Made by a program: the position numbers and the translations under genes. This document shows positions 9,307 to 20,131 of a stretch of DNA of 64,000 nucleotides, piece after piece. The notes under the pieces were generated by a model. It had not been told where the DNA came from. It did not search any database and saw only the letters and a list, made by a program, of their open reading frames with translations. This DNA is from Pseudomonadota bacterium (lineage in GTDB: Bacteria; Pseudomonadota; Alphaproteobacteria; Kiloniellales; JACOMY01). The DNA lies in assembly GCA_029781795.1 (NCBI GenBank), contig JAKOWB010000447.1, positions 1-64,000 on the forward strand. The letters run 5' to 3'. Positions within the stretch are counted from its first letter, which is position 1, and each line of letters opens with the position of its first letter.

Positions 9307-10391
9307 CAGGGTGCGGGATCGGCCGGCGGTGCGCCGCGGTAATAGGGGCTGGCCTGGTAGCGCTGAACGGCGAAGCGCACCAGCACGCCGAGGCAGCCGG
9401 CCACCGGCACCGCCAGCAGCACGCCCCAGGCGCCGAGCAGCGCGCCGCCCGCCAGCACGGCGAAGATCAGCCAGAGGTCGTGCAGCCCGATGGCGCGGCC
9501 GACCACGCGCGGGGTGATGACGTTGCCCTCGATCATCTGGCCGATGAAATAGAGCCCGAGCAGCACGGCGATGGGGCCGGGGCTGTCGAACTGGATCATC
9601 GCCAGCACGAGGGTCAGTACCAGGCCGGTCAGCGCGCCGACGAAGGGTACGAAGGTCAGGATGCCGGCCAGCAGCCCGACCAGCAGGCCATAGCGCAGCC
9701 CGCCGATCGACAGCGCGCTGGCGTAGTAGGCCGCCATGATGCCGCAGACCGCCGCCTGACCGCGCAGGAAGCCGGCCAGTACGCGGTCCATCTGGTGGAA
9801 GAGGTCGCGCAGCGTCGCCAGGTGCCGGCGCGGCAGCAGCGAATCGATGCGCTCGACGATGCGGTTCCAGTTCAGCAGCAGGTAGAAGGCGACCAGCGGC
9901 GTGATCAGCAGGAGCGACAGGACGTTGGCCAGCGCCAGGCCGCTCGCCACCAGGCCGGTCAGCAGGTCGGTGATGGTGCCGACCGTGTCGGGCGCGCCCT
10001 GGCCGCCCGCGCTGTCCACCAGATGGCTCTTCAGGTCGATGCCGGTGGAGGCCGAGACCCAGTCCATCAGCTCCTTCAGCTTCTGCTTCACCGTCGCGGC
10101 ATAGGTCGGCAGGTCGCCGATGAGCTGCGTCACCTGCTCGACCAGCAGCGGCACGAGCAGCAGCAGCAGCAGCACCGCCAGCAGCAGGAAGCCGAGCGAG
10201 ACCAGCAGCGTGCCGCCGAGGCGGCTCAGACCCTTGCGCTCCAGCCAGTTCACCACGGGGTCGAAGAAGTAGGCGACGGCGAAACCGGCGGCGAAGGGCA
10301 GCAGGATCTCGCGGATGAGATAGAGGAAGAGCAGCGCCGCCAGCGTGGCCAGCAGCCAGAAGAGCCAGTGTCGGCGGTGCTGATCGGTCAT
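9306..10391 (-). CDS. AI-2E family (PerM/TqsA-type) membrane permease
   Basis: Integral inner-membrane protein of the AI-2E transporter family. The 361 residues contain about eight hydrophobic segments: a pair at the N-terminus (WLFWLLATLAALLFLYLI), one after a soluble region (LLLITPLVAFYLLL), and a C-terminal cluster with conserved GxxxFVPFVGAL and the GxxxGNVITPRVVG-like loop (MIEGNVITPRVVGRAIGL). Family members export autoinducer-2 or act as ion antiporters; sequence alone does not tell which. It lies immediately upstream of hda with an overlapping junction, an arrangement common in alphaproteobacteria. Starts at ATG 10391, 13 bases after the DUF2066 gene. Confidence 0.88.
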   Translation of the reverse strand: MTDQHRRHWLFWLLATLAALLFLYLIREILLPFAAGFAVAYFFDPVVNWLERKGLSRLGGTLLVSLGFLLLAVLLLLLLVPLLVEQVTQLIGDLPTYAATVKQKLKELMDWVSASTGIDLKSHLVDSAGGQGAPDTVGTITDLLTGLVASGLALANVLSLLLITPLVAFYLLLNWNRIVERIDSLLPRRHLATLRDLFHQMDRVLAGFLRGQAAVCGIMAAYYASALSIGGLRYGLLVGLLAGILTFVPFVGALTGLVLTLVLAMIQFDSPGPIAVLLGLYFIGQMIEGNVITPRVVGRAIGLHDLWLIFAVLAGGALLGAWGVLLAVPVAGCLGVLVRFAVQRYQASPYYRGAPPADPAP

Positions 10392-10404
10392 GTCCCCTGC
10401 CCGC

Positions 10405-11568
10405 TCAATTGGTGCCCAGCGGCTTCTGGTCGACCGCGCCGGCGGTGGCGCCCACCCGCAGCTCCCAGCCGCCCACGCCCTGCTGCAGCACCAGGTCCTG
10501 CTGCGCCAGCCAGAGCGCGAGCTGCTCGACCGTGCCGCGGTGGCTGACGACGATGGAGGCGGCGGAGCGGCTGAGGCTCAGCACCTGCACCTTCACCACC
10601 AGCGGCGAGCTTTCCAGCACCTGGCGGGCCAGCAGCCAGTCCTGCAGCGCGCCGATCACCACGGTGACCGGCAGGCTGGACTGCGTGCCGTAGTAGAAGG
10701 CGTTGGCGCGCTTCCAGTCGCTTTCCAGGCGCGCCGCCACGGCCTCGACCGCGCGGGCATAGAAGGCGGCCTCCGTCTCCTTCGGCGCCTGCTGGAAGGT
10801 CAGGGAAAAGGACTGGCTCGCCACCGCGCCGTAGCCGGTCGCCTTCACCGTCAGCGCCGCGCCGCCCTTGGCCGGGTCCCCCGTCACCAGGGCCTGCGCC
10901 ACCAGGCTGTCGCCGGTGCCGTAGCGCCCGGCGAGGCTCGCCAGGGCCTTGGCGTCGCCGGCCAGCGCCTCGGGCGCGTCGGCGGCGGCGACGTCCTCCA
11001 GCTCGCCCAGCGGCACCACCAGCGGCACCAGGCCGTCGCTGCCCCAGTGGTTGGCCCAGGCCAGGCGCCAGGGATTGGGGTCCTGCCACAGCACGGCTGC
11101 CTCGCCCTCGCCCAGCACCGGCAGCACCACGACCGGCCGGGCCGGAGTCTCGGTGAAGCGCAGGCCGCGACCGGAGAGGTAGCTGCGCACCGTGTCGGGG
11201 TTGAACTTGAAGGCCAGTTCGCCGCTGTACTTCTTTTTCTTCAGCGTCTCGTTCACCACCTCCATGGAAGCCAGCAGCGGCTGGATCTCGGCGACGGTCA
11301 TGGGCGGCGCGCCGGCCAGGTCCTCGTCCACCACGATGCGGCGCAGCAGGCGCTGCCAGGCCTCGACCTGGGCGGCCTGCACGGCCTTGGCCTTGGCCTC
11401 GTCGGCGTTGGCGCCCTCGGCCTCGGCCTGCACCCGGACGGTGAAGACGTCGGCCAGCGCCGGCTGGGCGCCCAGCAGGGCCAGGAGCAGCAGAAGGAAG
11501 GCCGGCCAGACGCGGCCAGACCGCAGGTTCACGGGCACCCGGGAATCCCCTATACGTGTCGCCATCAT
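10405..11568 (-). CDS. DUF2066 domain secreted protein
   Basis: Exported protein of unknown function with a DUF2066 domain. A clear signal peptide ends at QPALADV (h-region PAFLLLLLALLGA), followed by the domain in which VRVQAEAEGANADEAKAKAV and EAWQRLLRRIV are typical. The start is uncertain: tandem ATG codons at 11568/11565 give 387 residues, while in-frame GTG codons at 11538 and 11532 start closer to the signal peptide and leave more room for the divergent purM promoter. The open frame continues upstream through purM, but that part is antisense shadow. Operon head for permease-hda-fae. Confidence 0.8.
   Translation of the reverse strand: MMATRIGDSRVPVNLRSGRVWPAFLLLLLALLGAQPALADVFTVRVQAEAEGANADEAKAKAVQAAQVEAWQRLLRRIVVDEDLAGAPPMTVAEIQPLLASMEVVNETLKKKKYSGELAFKFNPDTVRSYLSGRGLRFTETPARPVVVLPVLGEGEAAVLWQDPNPWRLAWANHWGSDGLVPLVVPLGELEDVAAADAPEALAGDAKALASLAGRYGTGDSLVAQALVTGDPAKGGAALTVKATGYGAVASQSFSLTFQQAPKETEAAFYARAVEAVAARLESDWKRANAFYYGTQSSLPVTVVIGALQDWLLARQVLESSPLVVKVQVLSLSRSAASIVVSHRGTVEQLALWLAQQDLVLQQGVGGWELRVGATAGAVDQKPLGTN
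11528..11556 (+). promoter_or_regulatory. Putative sigma-70 promoter for purMN
   Basis: TTCACG at 11528-11533 and TATACG at 11551-11556 are separated by 17 bases, giving 4/6 matches to each consensus box, with transcription expected to begin near 11563 and purM starting at 11587. It overlaps the 5' end of the divergent DUF2066 gene if that starts at 11568, which favours one of the later GTG starts for that gene. Confidence 0.4.
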
Positions 11569-11586
11569 TCCCTGCCTGGATAGCCC

Positions 11587-12689
<1,103 letters not shown>

Positions 12690-12693
<4 letters not shown>

Positions 12694-13343
12694 CGACCGA
12701 CGCCCCGATGCGAACCGCTGTCCTGATCTCGGGGCGCGGCAGCAACCTCGCGGCGCTGATCGAGGCCGCGCGCGCTCCGGGTTATCCCGCCCGCCTGGCG
12801 CTGGTGGTGTCGAACGAGCCCGGAGCCGGCGGCCTCGCCCATGCCGCCGCCGCCGGCATCCCGACCGCCGTGGTGCCGCACCGGGGCCGGACCAAGGCTG
12901 ACTTCGAGGCGGCGCTGCAGGCCGCGCTGGAGGCCGCGGGGATCGAGTTGATCGCCCTCGCCGGCTTCATGCGCGTCCTCTCGCCGGGCTTCGCGCAGCG
13001 CTGGGCCGGCCGGATGATCAACATCCACCCCTCGCTGCTGCCGGCTTTCCCCGGCCTCGACACGCATGCCCGCGCGCTGGCCGCCGGCGTGCGCCTGGCC
13101 GGCTGCACGGTGCACTTCGTCTCGGCCGAAGTCGACGGCGGCGCCATCATCGGCCAGGCCGCCGTGCCGGTGCGACCGGACGACACGCCGGATAGCCTGG
13201 CCGCCCGCGTCCTGTCGGCCGAACACCGGCTCTACCCCGCCTGCCTGGCGCTGGTCGCCAGCCGCCAGGTGCGGCTGGAGGGCGGCCGGCTGGACTGGTC
13301 CGCGACCCCGGCCGAGGGCCTGCTGGCCAACCCCCCGGCCTGA
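12690..13343 (+). CDS. purN: Phosphoribosylglycinamide formyltransferase
   Basis: GAR transformylase using 10-formyl-THF. The core is complete: [16 protein letters not shown] near the N-terminus, [14 protein letters not shown] with catalytic Asn and His, and [19 protein letters not shown] with the catalytic Asp. I chose the GTG at 12690, whose GTGA overlaps the purM stop; the ATG at 12708 is the alternative and loses six residues. Length 217 residues, typical. Conserved purM-purN pair. Confidence 0.95.
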
Positions 13344-13416
13344 GCCTCGCTCTTGTCCGCCAGGCGGCTTTTCCCGTAAACAGGGTCCGCCATTCGATTC
13401 CGGGGAAGACCAGAGC

Positions 13417-13542
13417 ATGACCACCGAAGCCCAGTTCCTGCGCCAGCACCAGCAGACCTACCGCGCCTTCCTGAAGGGCGGCCTCTATCTCGGCATCGCC
13501 TGCATCCTCGTCCTGGCGTTCCTCGCCATCTTCCGTACCTGA
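13417..13542 (+). CDS. aa3-type cytochrome c oxidase subunit IV peptide
   Basis: A 41-residue peptide with one transmembrane helix (GGLYLGIACILVLAFLAIF) preceded by the motif HQQTYRAFLKG. This is the pattern of the small bacterial subunit IV (Cox4_pro family) of aa3-type cytochrome oxidases in alphaproteobacteria, which sits beside the main subunits in the inner membrane. A GGGGAAG site lies upstream of the ATG. It stands alone between purN and lemA, away from oxidase structural genes, as is common for this peptide. Confidence 0.85.
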   Translation: MTTEAQFLRQHQQTYRAFLKGGLYLGIACILVLAFLAIFRT

Positions 13543-13547
13543 TCCGC

Positions 13548-14189
13548 ATGAGCGTCGTGGCGCCCCGGTCTGGCGACGGCTCGGGCGCGCGCGGCCCCCG
13601 GCGCTGGTTCGGCTGGGGGCTGCTGGCGCTGATCGCCGCCCTCGCTGTCTGGGTGCTGACCCAGGTCAACGCCGTACCGCGCCTGCAGGAGGCCGTGAAG
13701 GCCGCCTGGGCGCAGGTGGAGAACACCTACCAGCGGCGCGCCGACCTGATCCCCAACCTGGTGGAGACGGTGAAGGGCTATGCCCAGCAGGAGAAGGAGG
13801 TCCTGACCGCCGTGGTCGAGGCGCGCGCCAAGGCGACGCAGACCACGGTCGTCCTCGACCCCACCGCCGACCCGGCCCAGGTCGAGGCCTTCGAGCAGAG
13901 CCAGCAGGCGCTGACCGAGGCGCTGTCCCGCCTGCTCGTCGTGGTCGAGGCCTATCCCGACCTGAAGTCGAGCGAGAACTTCCTGGCGCTCCAGGCACAG
14001 CTCGAGGGGACCGAGAACCGCATCGCCGTCGCGCGCCGCGACTTCATCGCCGCCGTGCAGGACTACAACACCACGATCCGCAGCTTCCCGGGCCTGGTCT
14101 GGGCCTGGATCTACGGCGCCGAGCCGCTGCCCAGCTTCGCCGCCCAGCCGGGCGCGGCCGAGGCACCGAAGGTCAACTTCACGCAATAG
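13548..14189 (+). CDS. lemA: LemA family protein
   Basis: Membrane-anchored LemA protein of 213 residues. One transmembrane helix (GWGLLALIAALAVWVLTQ, about 22-40) is followed by the conserved helical body: VKAAWAQVENTYQRRADLIP, LVETVKGYAQQEKEVL and ENRIAVARRDFIAAVQDYN. Function is unclear across the family; it usually precedes TPM-domain genes, as here. Starts 5 bases after the COX IV peptide stop and is followed by two TPM genes in a compact operon. Confidence 0.92.
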   Translation: MSVVAPRSGDGSGARGPRRWFGWGLLALIAALAVWVLTQVNAVPRLQEAVKAAWAQVENTYQRRADLIPNLVETVKGYAQQEKEVLTAVVEARAKATQTTVVLDPTADPAQVEAFEQSQQALTEALSRLLVVVEAYPDLKSSENFLALQAQLEGTENRIAVARRDFIAAVQDYNTTIRSFPGLVWAWIYGAEPLPSFAAQPGAAEAPKVNFTQ

Positions 14190-14200
14190 GGGCCAGGGGG

Positions 14201-14998
14201 ATGCAGCGCCGGGCCACCCACCTCCTGCTGGCGTTGCTGCTGTTCCTGGCCCTGCCCGCCGCGGCGCAGGACGAGGTCTTCCCGCAACTCTCCGGGCGCG
14301 TGGTCGACGAGGCGGAGATCCTCTCCCCGTCAACCGAGCAGGAACTCATCGACCTGCTGGCCGGGCACGAGGCGGCGACCGGCAACCAGCTGGTCGTGGT
14401 CACGCTCTCCTCGCTGCGTGGCTACGACATCGCCGACTACGGCGTGCGCCTCGGCCGCGCCTGGGGCATCGGCCAGGAGGGCAGGGACAACGGCGTGATC
14501 CTGATCGTCGCGCCGAACGAGCGCGCGGTCCGCATCGAGGTCGGCTATGGGCTGGAGGCGACGCTGACCGACGCCACGACCAGACTGATCATCGAGCGCG
14601 AGATCATTCCCTCGTTCCGCGCCGGCGACATGGAAGGCGGCGTGGTGCTGGGCACCCGCGCGATCCTGAACGCGCTGGGAGGCGGCTACATCCCGCCGCC
14701 CGATCCCGCCGACGAGGCGGCGCGCAACGAGCTGATCGGCCAGATCGTCGTCGGCGTCATGGCCTCGGGCTTCATGGCCATGATCGTCTATGGCTTCATC
14801 ACCAGCCGCCGGCAGAGGCTGCAGAGCGGCGGCCGCGCGACGCGCGGCAGCCGGAGTTCCAGCAGCCGAGCCCGCGGCTTCACCTCGCGCGGTTCCTCCG
14901 GCGGCAGCTTCCGCGGCGGCGGCGGTGGGTTCAGCGGCGGCGGCTTCAGCGGCGGCGGCGGCTCCTTCGGCGGCGGCGGGGCGTCCGGTCGATGGTAG
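14201..14998 (+). CDS. TPM domain protein (YgcG family) with Gly/Ser-rich tail
   Basis: Exported and membrane-anchored TPM domain protein, 265 residues. Signal peptide 1-22 (LLLALLLFLALPAAAQ), then the TPM domain starting VVDEAEILSPSTEQEL with TGNQLVVVTLSSLRG, GQEGRDNGVILIVAPNERAVRIEVG and GLEATLTDA. A transmembrane helix follows near 185-203 (VGVMASGFMAMIVYGFIT). The C-terminus is a low-complexity Arg/Ser/Gly tail with SGGGFSGGGGSFGGGGASG, typical of YgcG-like proteins. TPM domains have been linked to phosphatase activity and to membrane-protein quality control. An AGGGGG site precedes the ATG. Confidence 0.9.
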   Translation: MQRRATHLLLALLLFLALPAAAQDEVFPQLSGRVVDEAEILSPSTEQELIDLLAGHEAATGNQLVVVTLSSLRGYDIADYGVRLGRAWGIGQEGRDNGVILIVAPNERAVRIEVGYGLEATLTDATTRLIIEREIIPSFRAGDMEGGVVLGTRAILNALGGGYIPPPDPADEAARNELIGQIVVGVMASGFMAMIVYGFITSRRQRLQSGGRATRGSRSSSSRARGFTSRGSSGGSFRGGGGGFSGGGFSGGGGSFGGGGASGRW

Positions 14999-15612
14999 CG
15001 CCGCGCCTGGACGAGACGCTGCAGGAGCGCCTGGCGCGCCGCGTCGCCGAGGCCGAGAGCCGCACCCGCGCCGAGTTCGTGACCGTGATCGCCCGCCGCG
15101 CCAGCCGCGCCGGACCGGAACTGGCCCTTGCGGCCGCGCTGCTGGCGCTGGCGCTGGCCGGCGCCCTCTGGGCCACGGGGCTGGTGCGCGACTTCCCGCG
15201 CCTTTACCTGATCCAGTTCGCCGTGATGCTGCTGGCCGCGCTGGCCTATCTGACCCCGCTGGCAGCGCGCCTGCAGTCGCCGGGCCGGCGCGAGGCCGCC
15301 GCCGCCGACCTGGCGCAGGCGACCTTCGCGCGGCTCGGCCTGCATCGCACCGGCACGCGCGGCGGCGTGCTGCTGTTCGTCGCCCTGGCCGAGCGCCATG
15401 TCGAGATCCTGGCCGACGAGGCCGCGAGCCTCGCCCTGCCGGAGGATACCTGGAGCCGCGCCGTCGAGCTCTTCACCGAACAGGTGCGGCAGGACGATCT
15501 GGACGGCGGTTTCGCGGTGACGCTGAACTTCCTGGCGGACCGTCTGGCGCAGGCCCTGCCCCGCCTGCCGAACGACCGCAACGAGCTGCCCGACCGCCTG
15601 CTGGTGATCTAG
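14992..15612 (+). CDS. Second TPM domain membrane protein
   Basis: A shorter TPM relative of 206 residues without a signal peptide. Two hydrophobic helices lie at about 42-65 and 73-90 (ALAAALLALALAGALWATGL; LIQFAVMLLAALAYLTPL), and the TPM-like soluble part follows (TGTRGGVLLFVALAERHVEILADE). Its ATG overlaps the stop of the preceding TPM gene (ATGGTAG), so the pair is probably made together and may form a complex with LemA. Function otherwise unknown. Confidence 0.8.
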   Translation: MVAPRLDETLQERLARRVAEAESRTRAEFVTVIARRASRAGPELALAAALLALALAGALWATGLVRDFPRLYLIQFAVMLLAALAYLTPLAARLQSPGRREAAAADLAQATFARLGLHRTGTRGGVLLFVALAERHVEILADEAASLALPEDTWSRAVELFTEQVRQDDLDGGFAVTLNFLADRLAQALPRLPNDRNELPDRLLVI

Positions 15613-15645
15613 GCGTCACCGGCAGTCAGTCAGGCTGCCGCAGGA

Positions 15646-16068
15646 TCAGCCGACGATCTCGGTCTGCGCGAAGAAATAGGCGATCTCGTTCGCCGCGGTC
15701 TCCGGCGCGTCCGAGCCGTGCACCGTGTTCTCGCCGATGGAGAGCGCGAAGTCGGCGCGGATCGTGCCGGGCGCCGCCTTCTTCGGATCGGTCGCGCCCA
15801 TCACCTCGCGGTTCTTGGCGATGGCGCCCTCGCCCTCCAGCACCTGCACCACGACCGGACCGGAGCACATGAAGTCGCAGAGCTCGCCGAAGAAGGGGCG
15901 CGCGGCATGCACCGCATAGAAGCCCTCGGCCTGCTTGCGGCTCATCCAGATGCGCTTCTGCGCGACGATGCGCAGGCCGGCGTCCTCGAAGCGGGCATTG
16001 ATCTTGCCCGTCAGGTTCCGCTGGGTGCCGTCGGGCTTGATGATGGAGAGGGTACGCTCGGTCGCCAT
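15646..16068 (-). CDS. ndk: Nucleoside diphosphate kinase
   Basis: Transfers the gamma-phosphate from ATP to nucleoside diphosphates via a phosphohistidine. The 140-residue sequence is complete: [16 protein letters not shown] at the N-terminus, and [12 protein letters not shown] with the catalytic His117. The ATG at 16068 is preceded by CAGGAGAC. It converges on the second TPM gene. An open extension upstream of the start is not supported. Confidence 0.97.
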   Translation of the reverse strand: MATERTLSIIKPDGTQRNLTGKINARFEDAGLRIVAQKRIWMSRKQAEGFYAVHAARPFFGELCDFMCSGPVVVQVLEGEGAIAKNREVMGATDPKKAAPGTIRADFALSIGENTVHGSDAPETAANEIAYFFAQTEIVG

Positions 16069-16237
16069 GCTGGTCTCCTGCTGGGCGCCCGCCGAAGGGG
16101 CGCGTCCGGTTTCGAAAGGCGCGCGGGTGCTTACACCAGCGGCCCCGGCGCGGGCAACCCCCCGGCAAACAGCATGGTATGGCCGCGTCAGCCTGCGGCA
16201 TGACAGGCGCGCGCGCCCTGTGTTATGCCCCGCCGCC

Positions 16238-18109
16238 ATGCTTCAGATCGCCGACCTCACCCTCAGGATCGCCGGCCGCCCCCTGCTGGAGGGCGCCTCG
16301 GCCACGGTCTCGCGTGGCGAGCGCGTCGGCCTGATCGGTCCGAACGGCGCCGGCAAGACCACGCTCTTCCGCCTGATCGGCGGCGAGATCCAGCCCGACC
16401 AGGGCAGCCTTGCCATCACCGGCGGCTGGCGCGTCGGCCGCGTGCGGCAGGACGCCCCCTCCGGCCCCGAGCCGCTGGTCGAGGTGGTGCTGGCGGCCGA
16501 CGAGGAGCGCAGCCGCCTGCTGCGGGAACTGGAGCACACCAAGGACGGCTACCGCCTGGCCGAGATCCACGAGCGGCTGCTCGCCATCGGCTCGGACGCC
16601 GCGCCGGCGCGCGCCGCCCGCATCCTCGCCGGCCTCGGCTTCTCCACCGAGCAGCAGGGCCGCCCGGCCAGCGAGCTGTCGGGCGGCTGGCGCATGCGCG
16701 TGGCCCTCGCCGGCCTGCTCTTCGCCATGCCCGACCTGCTGTTGCTGGACGAGCCGACCAACCACCTGGACCTGGAGGCGACGCTCTGGCTGGAGGGCTT
16801 CCTCAAGTCCTATCCCGGCACGATCCTGCTGATCAGCCACGACCGCACGCTGCTGAACAACGTCTGCCAGAAGATCGTCCATCTGGAGGAGCGCAAGCTC
16901 GTCGCCTACAACGGCAACTACGACACCTTCGAGCGGACGCGGCGCGAGCGGCTGGAGCGCCAGGCGGCGATGGCCGAGCGCCAGGCCGCGCAGCGCCGCC
17001 ACATCCAGTCCTTCATCGACCGCTTCCGCTACAAGGCCTCGAAGGCGCGGCAGGCGCAGTCACGCATCAAGGCACTGGCGCGCATGGAGCCCATCGCCTC
17101 GGTCGTCGAGCAGCGCACCACGGCCTTCACCTTCCCCAGCCCCGAGGAGCTCTCGCCACCGCTGCTGGCGCTCGACCGGGTCGAGGCCGGCTACGAGCCG
17201 GGCAAGCCGGTGCTCCGGAAGCTGACCCTGCGCCTCGATCCCGACGACCGCATCGGCCTCCTGGGCGCCAACGGCAACGGCAAGTCCACCTTCATGAAGC
17301 TGATCGCCGGGCGGCTTGCGCCGCTCGGCGGGCAGATCGTCAAGCCGGGCCGCATGAAGGTCGGCTACTTCGCGCAGGACCAGACCGAGGAACTCGACCT
17401 GGAGGCGACGCCGCTGATCCTGATGGAGCGTGCCGACCCCAAGGGCCAGCAGGGCAAGCACCGTTCGCACCTGGCGCGGTTCGGCTTCGACGTGATCAAG
17501 GCCGACACCAAGGTCGGCCGCCTGTCGGGGGGCGAGAAGGCACGCCTGCTCTTCGCGCTCTGCACGCGCGAGGCGCCGCACATCCTGCTGCTGGACGAGC
17601 CGACCAACCACCTGGACATCGACGCGCGCGAGGCGCTGATCCACGCGCTCAACGAGTACCAGGGCGCGGTGCTGCTGGTGAGCCACGATCCGCACCTGCT
17701 GGAACTGGTTTCCGAGCGCCTCTGGCTGGTGGCCGACGGCACGGTGCAGCCCTTCGACGGCGACCTCGACGACTATCGCAAGCGGGTCATGGAGGAGCGG
17801 CGCGAGGAGAAGCAGGCCCGGCGCGAGCGCAACGCCAACCCGGCCGCGCAGCGCGAGCCGAAGCGCCCCGCCCCGCCCCGGCAGCCGGGCAACGAGCTGC
17901 GCCGCCAGGTCGCTGCCGCCGAGGAGCGCCTGGCCAAGCTGAACGCGGCCAAGGAGATCCTGGAGCGCCGCCTCGCCGACCCGCAGGTCTACAAGGGGCC
18001 CAAGCTGGCACTGGCCGAGCTGCAGGTGAAGCTGGCCGACATCGCCAGTGCCATCGCCGCGACCGAGGAACAGTGGCTCACGGCGCAAAGCGCGCTGGAG
18101 GGCGCCTAG
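16238..18109 (+). CDS. ABC-F family ATPase
   Basis: Cytoplasmic ABC-F protein of 623 residues with two nucleotide-binding domains and no membrane domain. Domain 1 has Walker [10 protein letters not shown], signature [12 protein letters not shown] and Walker [16 protein letters not shown]. The linker helical region runs [20 protein letters not shown]. Domain 2 has [21 protein letters not shown] and a second [11 protein letters not shown]. The C-terminus carries a charged coiled coil ([20 protein letters not shown]), as in Uup/YheS-like members that act on the ribosome or on branched DNA. Starts at ATG 16238; the next gene begins 4 bases after its stop. Confidence 0.93.
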   Translation: MLQIADLTLRIAGRPLLEGASATVSRGERVGLIGPNGAGKTTLFRLIGGEIQPDQGSLAITGGWRVGRVRQDAPSGPEPLVEVVLAADEERSRLLRELEHTKDGYRLAEIHERLLAIGSDAAPARAARILAGLGFSTEQQGRPASELSGGWRMRVALAGLLFAMPDLLLLDEPTNHLDLEATLWLEGFLKSYPGTILLISHDRTLLNNVCQKIVHLEERKLVAYNGNYDTFERTRRERLERQAAMAERQAAQRRHIQSFIDRFRYKASKARQAQSRIKALARMEPIASVVEQRTTAFTFPSPEELSPPLLALDRVEAGYEPGKPVLRKLTLRLDPDDRIGLLGANGNGKSTFMKLIAGRLAPLGGQIVKPGRMKVGYFAQDQTEELDLEATPLILMERADPKGQQGKHRSHLARFGFDVIKADTKVGRLSGGEKARLLFALCTREAPHILLLDEPTNHLDIDAREALIHALNEYQGAVLLVSHDPHLLELVSERLWLVADGTVQPFDGDLDDYRKRVMEERREEKQARRERNANPAAQREPKRPAPPRQPGNELRRQVAAAEERLAKLNAAKEILERRLADPQVYKGPKLALAELQVKLADIASAIAATEEQWLTAQSALEGA

Positions 18110-18113
18110 CCCC

Positions 18114-19124
18114 ATGCGCCGCGCCGCCGCCCTGCTGACGCTGCTGGCCGCCCTGACCGGGGCGGCGCGGGGCGCGGCGGGGGCAGAGCCGCGCGAATGG
18201 CTGGGCATCCCCTCGGGCGCGCTCGACGTGCCGGAGGCACCGGCCCTCGGCATCGACCGGCTGGTGCTGACGCTCTCCCCCGGCCAGGTCAAGGCGACCT
18301 ATCTGCTGTTCAACGGAGCCGAGGTACGGCGCAAGCTCGCCATCGGCTTTCCCATCCCGGCCGAGCCACGGCAGCTCGGCGACGGGCCGCCGCTGTCCGA
18401 GGCTTTCTCCGACGCACAGGTGACGCAGGACGGCAAGACGCTGGAGCTGGCCGACGTCCGCATCCGCGTCTACATGCAGGGCCGCGACGTCACCGAGATC
18501 CTGCGCGCCGCCGGCATCGACCTCAGGGCGCTGGCCAACGGCGGCCTCAACAGCCAGCCGCGCGAGCGCGCCCGCGCCATGCAGAAGGCCCTGATCGACG
18601 CCGGCATCGTCATCGACCCGGCCGGCTGGGATCTGCAGGTCGCGCCGACCTGGGCCGTGGAGATCGCGCCGCGCAGCATCGCCACGGTGACCCTGACCTA
18701 TCACCCCTATCCCGGGCATGCGGTCGATCGCCTGCCGGGCGACGAGCTGCTGGAGGACCTGGCGCACCTGACCGCCTATTGCGCCGACGACCAGGACGGC
18801 CTGCTGGCCTGGGTCCGGCAGCAGATCAAGCGCCGCTCGGAGGCCAAGATGGCCGAGCTGGAGGCCAACGGGCAGACGGCCGAGCAGGCGGCCTCGAACG
18901 CCTATGCCGACATCGACATGATCGACCTGTCCTTCCTGTGGGGCAGCGGTCCCTGGCCGCGCCACTTCGCCAAGGTCTCGCTGATCGTCGATCCGGGCGA
19001 CGGGCGCGCGGCCTTCTGCCTGCCGCCCAAGGTCAAGTTGAAGCGCGGCGACGACGGGCGCTACCGGGCCGATCTGGTCGACCTGCCGGCCGAAGGCAGC
19101 CTCGACATCATGTTCCTGCAGTAG
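18114..19124 (+). CDS. DUF4424-type secreted protein
   Basis: Exported protein of 336 residues, signal peptide about 1-24 (LLTLLAALTGAARGAAGAEP). The body matches the DUF4424 pattern: a beta-rich opening (RLVLTLSPGQVKATYLLFNG), KLAIGFPIPAEP, and late SLIVDPGD..FCLPP. No catalytic motif is recognised. It begins 4 bases after the ABC-F stop, probably in one transcript. Function unknown; family members are periplasmic. Confidence 0.7.
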   Translation: MRRAAALLTLLAALTGAARGAAGAEPREWLGIPSGALDVPEAPALGIDRLVLTLSPGQVKATYLLFNGAEVRRKLAIGFPIPAEPRQLGDGPPLSEAFSDAQVTQDGKTLELADVRIRVYMQGRDVTEILRAAGIDLRALANGGLNSQPRERARAMQKALIDAGIVIDPAGWDLQVAPTWAVEIAPRSIATVTLTYHPYPGHAVDRLPGDELLEDLAHLTAYCADDQDGLLAWVRQQIKRRSEAKMAELEANGQTAEQAASNAYADIDMIDLSFLWGSGPWPRHFAKVSLIVDPGDGRAAFCLPPKVKLKRGDDGRYRADLVDLPAEGSLDIMFLQ

Positions 19125-19224
19125 GTCGTCCAGCCTGCGGAGGCCGCGCGGGAGGCCTGCAAGCGCGGCACTGCTGACCCTGGCTGGACGGCATTAGATT
19201 GCCTCGGGTCAACAGCAGGGTCCC

Positions 19225-20127
19225 ATGGCCGTAACCGCCCTCGCCGCTCCCCGCGTCGCCTCGCCGGGCCGTGCCATCGCCTGCATGGCGACCGCCGTGG
19301 CGCTCTTCACCATCATGGACGGCTTCATCAAGTGGCTGGGCGGCGCCGGCTACCCGACCATGCAACTGGTCTTCTTTCGCTCGCTCTTCGCCTTCGTGCC
19401 GCTGTCGATCGTGCTGTTCCGCAATGGCGCTTGGCGCTCCGCCGTGGTCACGCGGCGGCCCTGGTCGCACCTGCTGCGCTGCCTTGCCGGCTGCAGCGCC
19501 ATGGCGGGTTTCTTCTACTCCTACGCGGTCATGCCGCTGGCCGACGCCGTCGCCATCGGCTTCGCCGCCCCGATCTTCGTCACCGCCCTCTCGGTGCCGC
19601 TGCTGGGCGAGAAGGTCGGCATCCGCCGCTGGTCGGCCTGCCTGGTCGGCTTCGCCGGCGTGCTGATCATCGTGCAGCCCGGGCCCGGCCTGCTGCAGAG
19701 CGGCGCGCTCTTCGCCCTGGGCGCCACGGTGGCCTATGCGGTCGCCGCGATCTGGGTGCGCCGCCTGGCGCGGACCGAGGCCAATGTCGCCATCGTCTTC
19801 TACTTCACGCTCTGCACCACCATCGTCTCGGCCTGCTTCCTGCCCTGGCAATGGGTGACTCCCGACCTCACCGACCTCGGCCTGCTGATCTTCATCGGCC
19901 TGCTGGGCGGTACGGCGCAGCTCTTCATGACCGAGGCCTTCCGGCACGGCGAGGTCGGGCTGATCATGCCCTTCGAGTACACCGCCATGATCTGGAGCGT
20001 CGGCATCGGCTACTTCGTCTGGCAGGACATCCCGGGCGTATCGGTCTGGCTCGGCTCGGTCCTGGTCATCGCCGCCGGGCTCTACATCGTCTACCGCGAG
20101 ACTGCCCTGCGGAACCGTGCCCGCTGA
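19225..20127 (+). CDS. DMT family (EamA) transporter
   Basis: Ten-helix inner-membrane transporter of the drug/metabolite superfamily with two EamA repeats in 300 residues. Typical elements: MDGFIKWLGGAGYPTMQLVFFRS near helix 2, MPLADAVAIGFAAPIFVTAL at the end of repeat 1, and FMTEAFRHGEVGLIMPFEY in repeat 2. Related proteins export amino acids, nucleobases or riboflavin; substrate not assignable. About 100 bases separate it from the DUF4424 gene, so it may have its own promoter. Converges on the DUF2000 gene, 4 bases apart. Confidence 0.9.
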   Translation: MAVTALAAPRVASPGRAIACMATAVALFTIMDGFIKWLGGAGYPTMQLVFFRSLFAFVPLSIVLFRNGAWRSAVVTRRPWSHLLRCLAGCSAMAGFFYSYAVMPLADAVAIGFAAPIFVTALSVPLLGEKVGIRRWSACLVGFAGVLIIVQPGPGLLQSGALFALGATVAYAVAAIWVRRLARTEANVAIVFYFTLCTTIVSACFLPWQWVTPDLTDLGLLIFIGLLGGTAQLFMTEAFRHGEVGLIMPFEYTAMIWSVGIGYFVWQDIPGVSVWLGSVLVIAAGLYIVYRETALRNRAR

Positions 20128-20131
20128 CCGC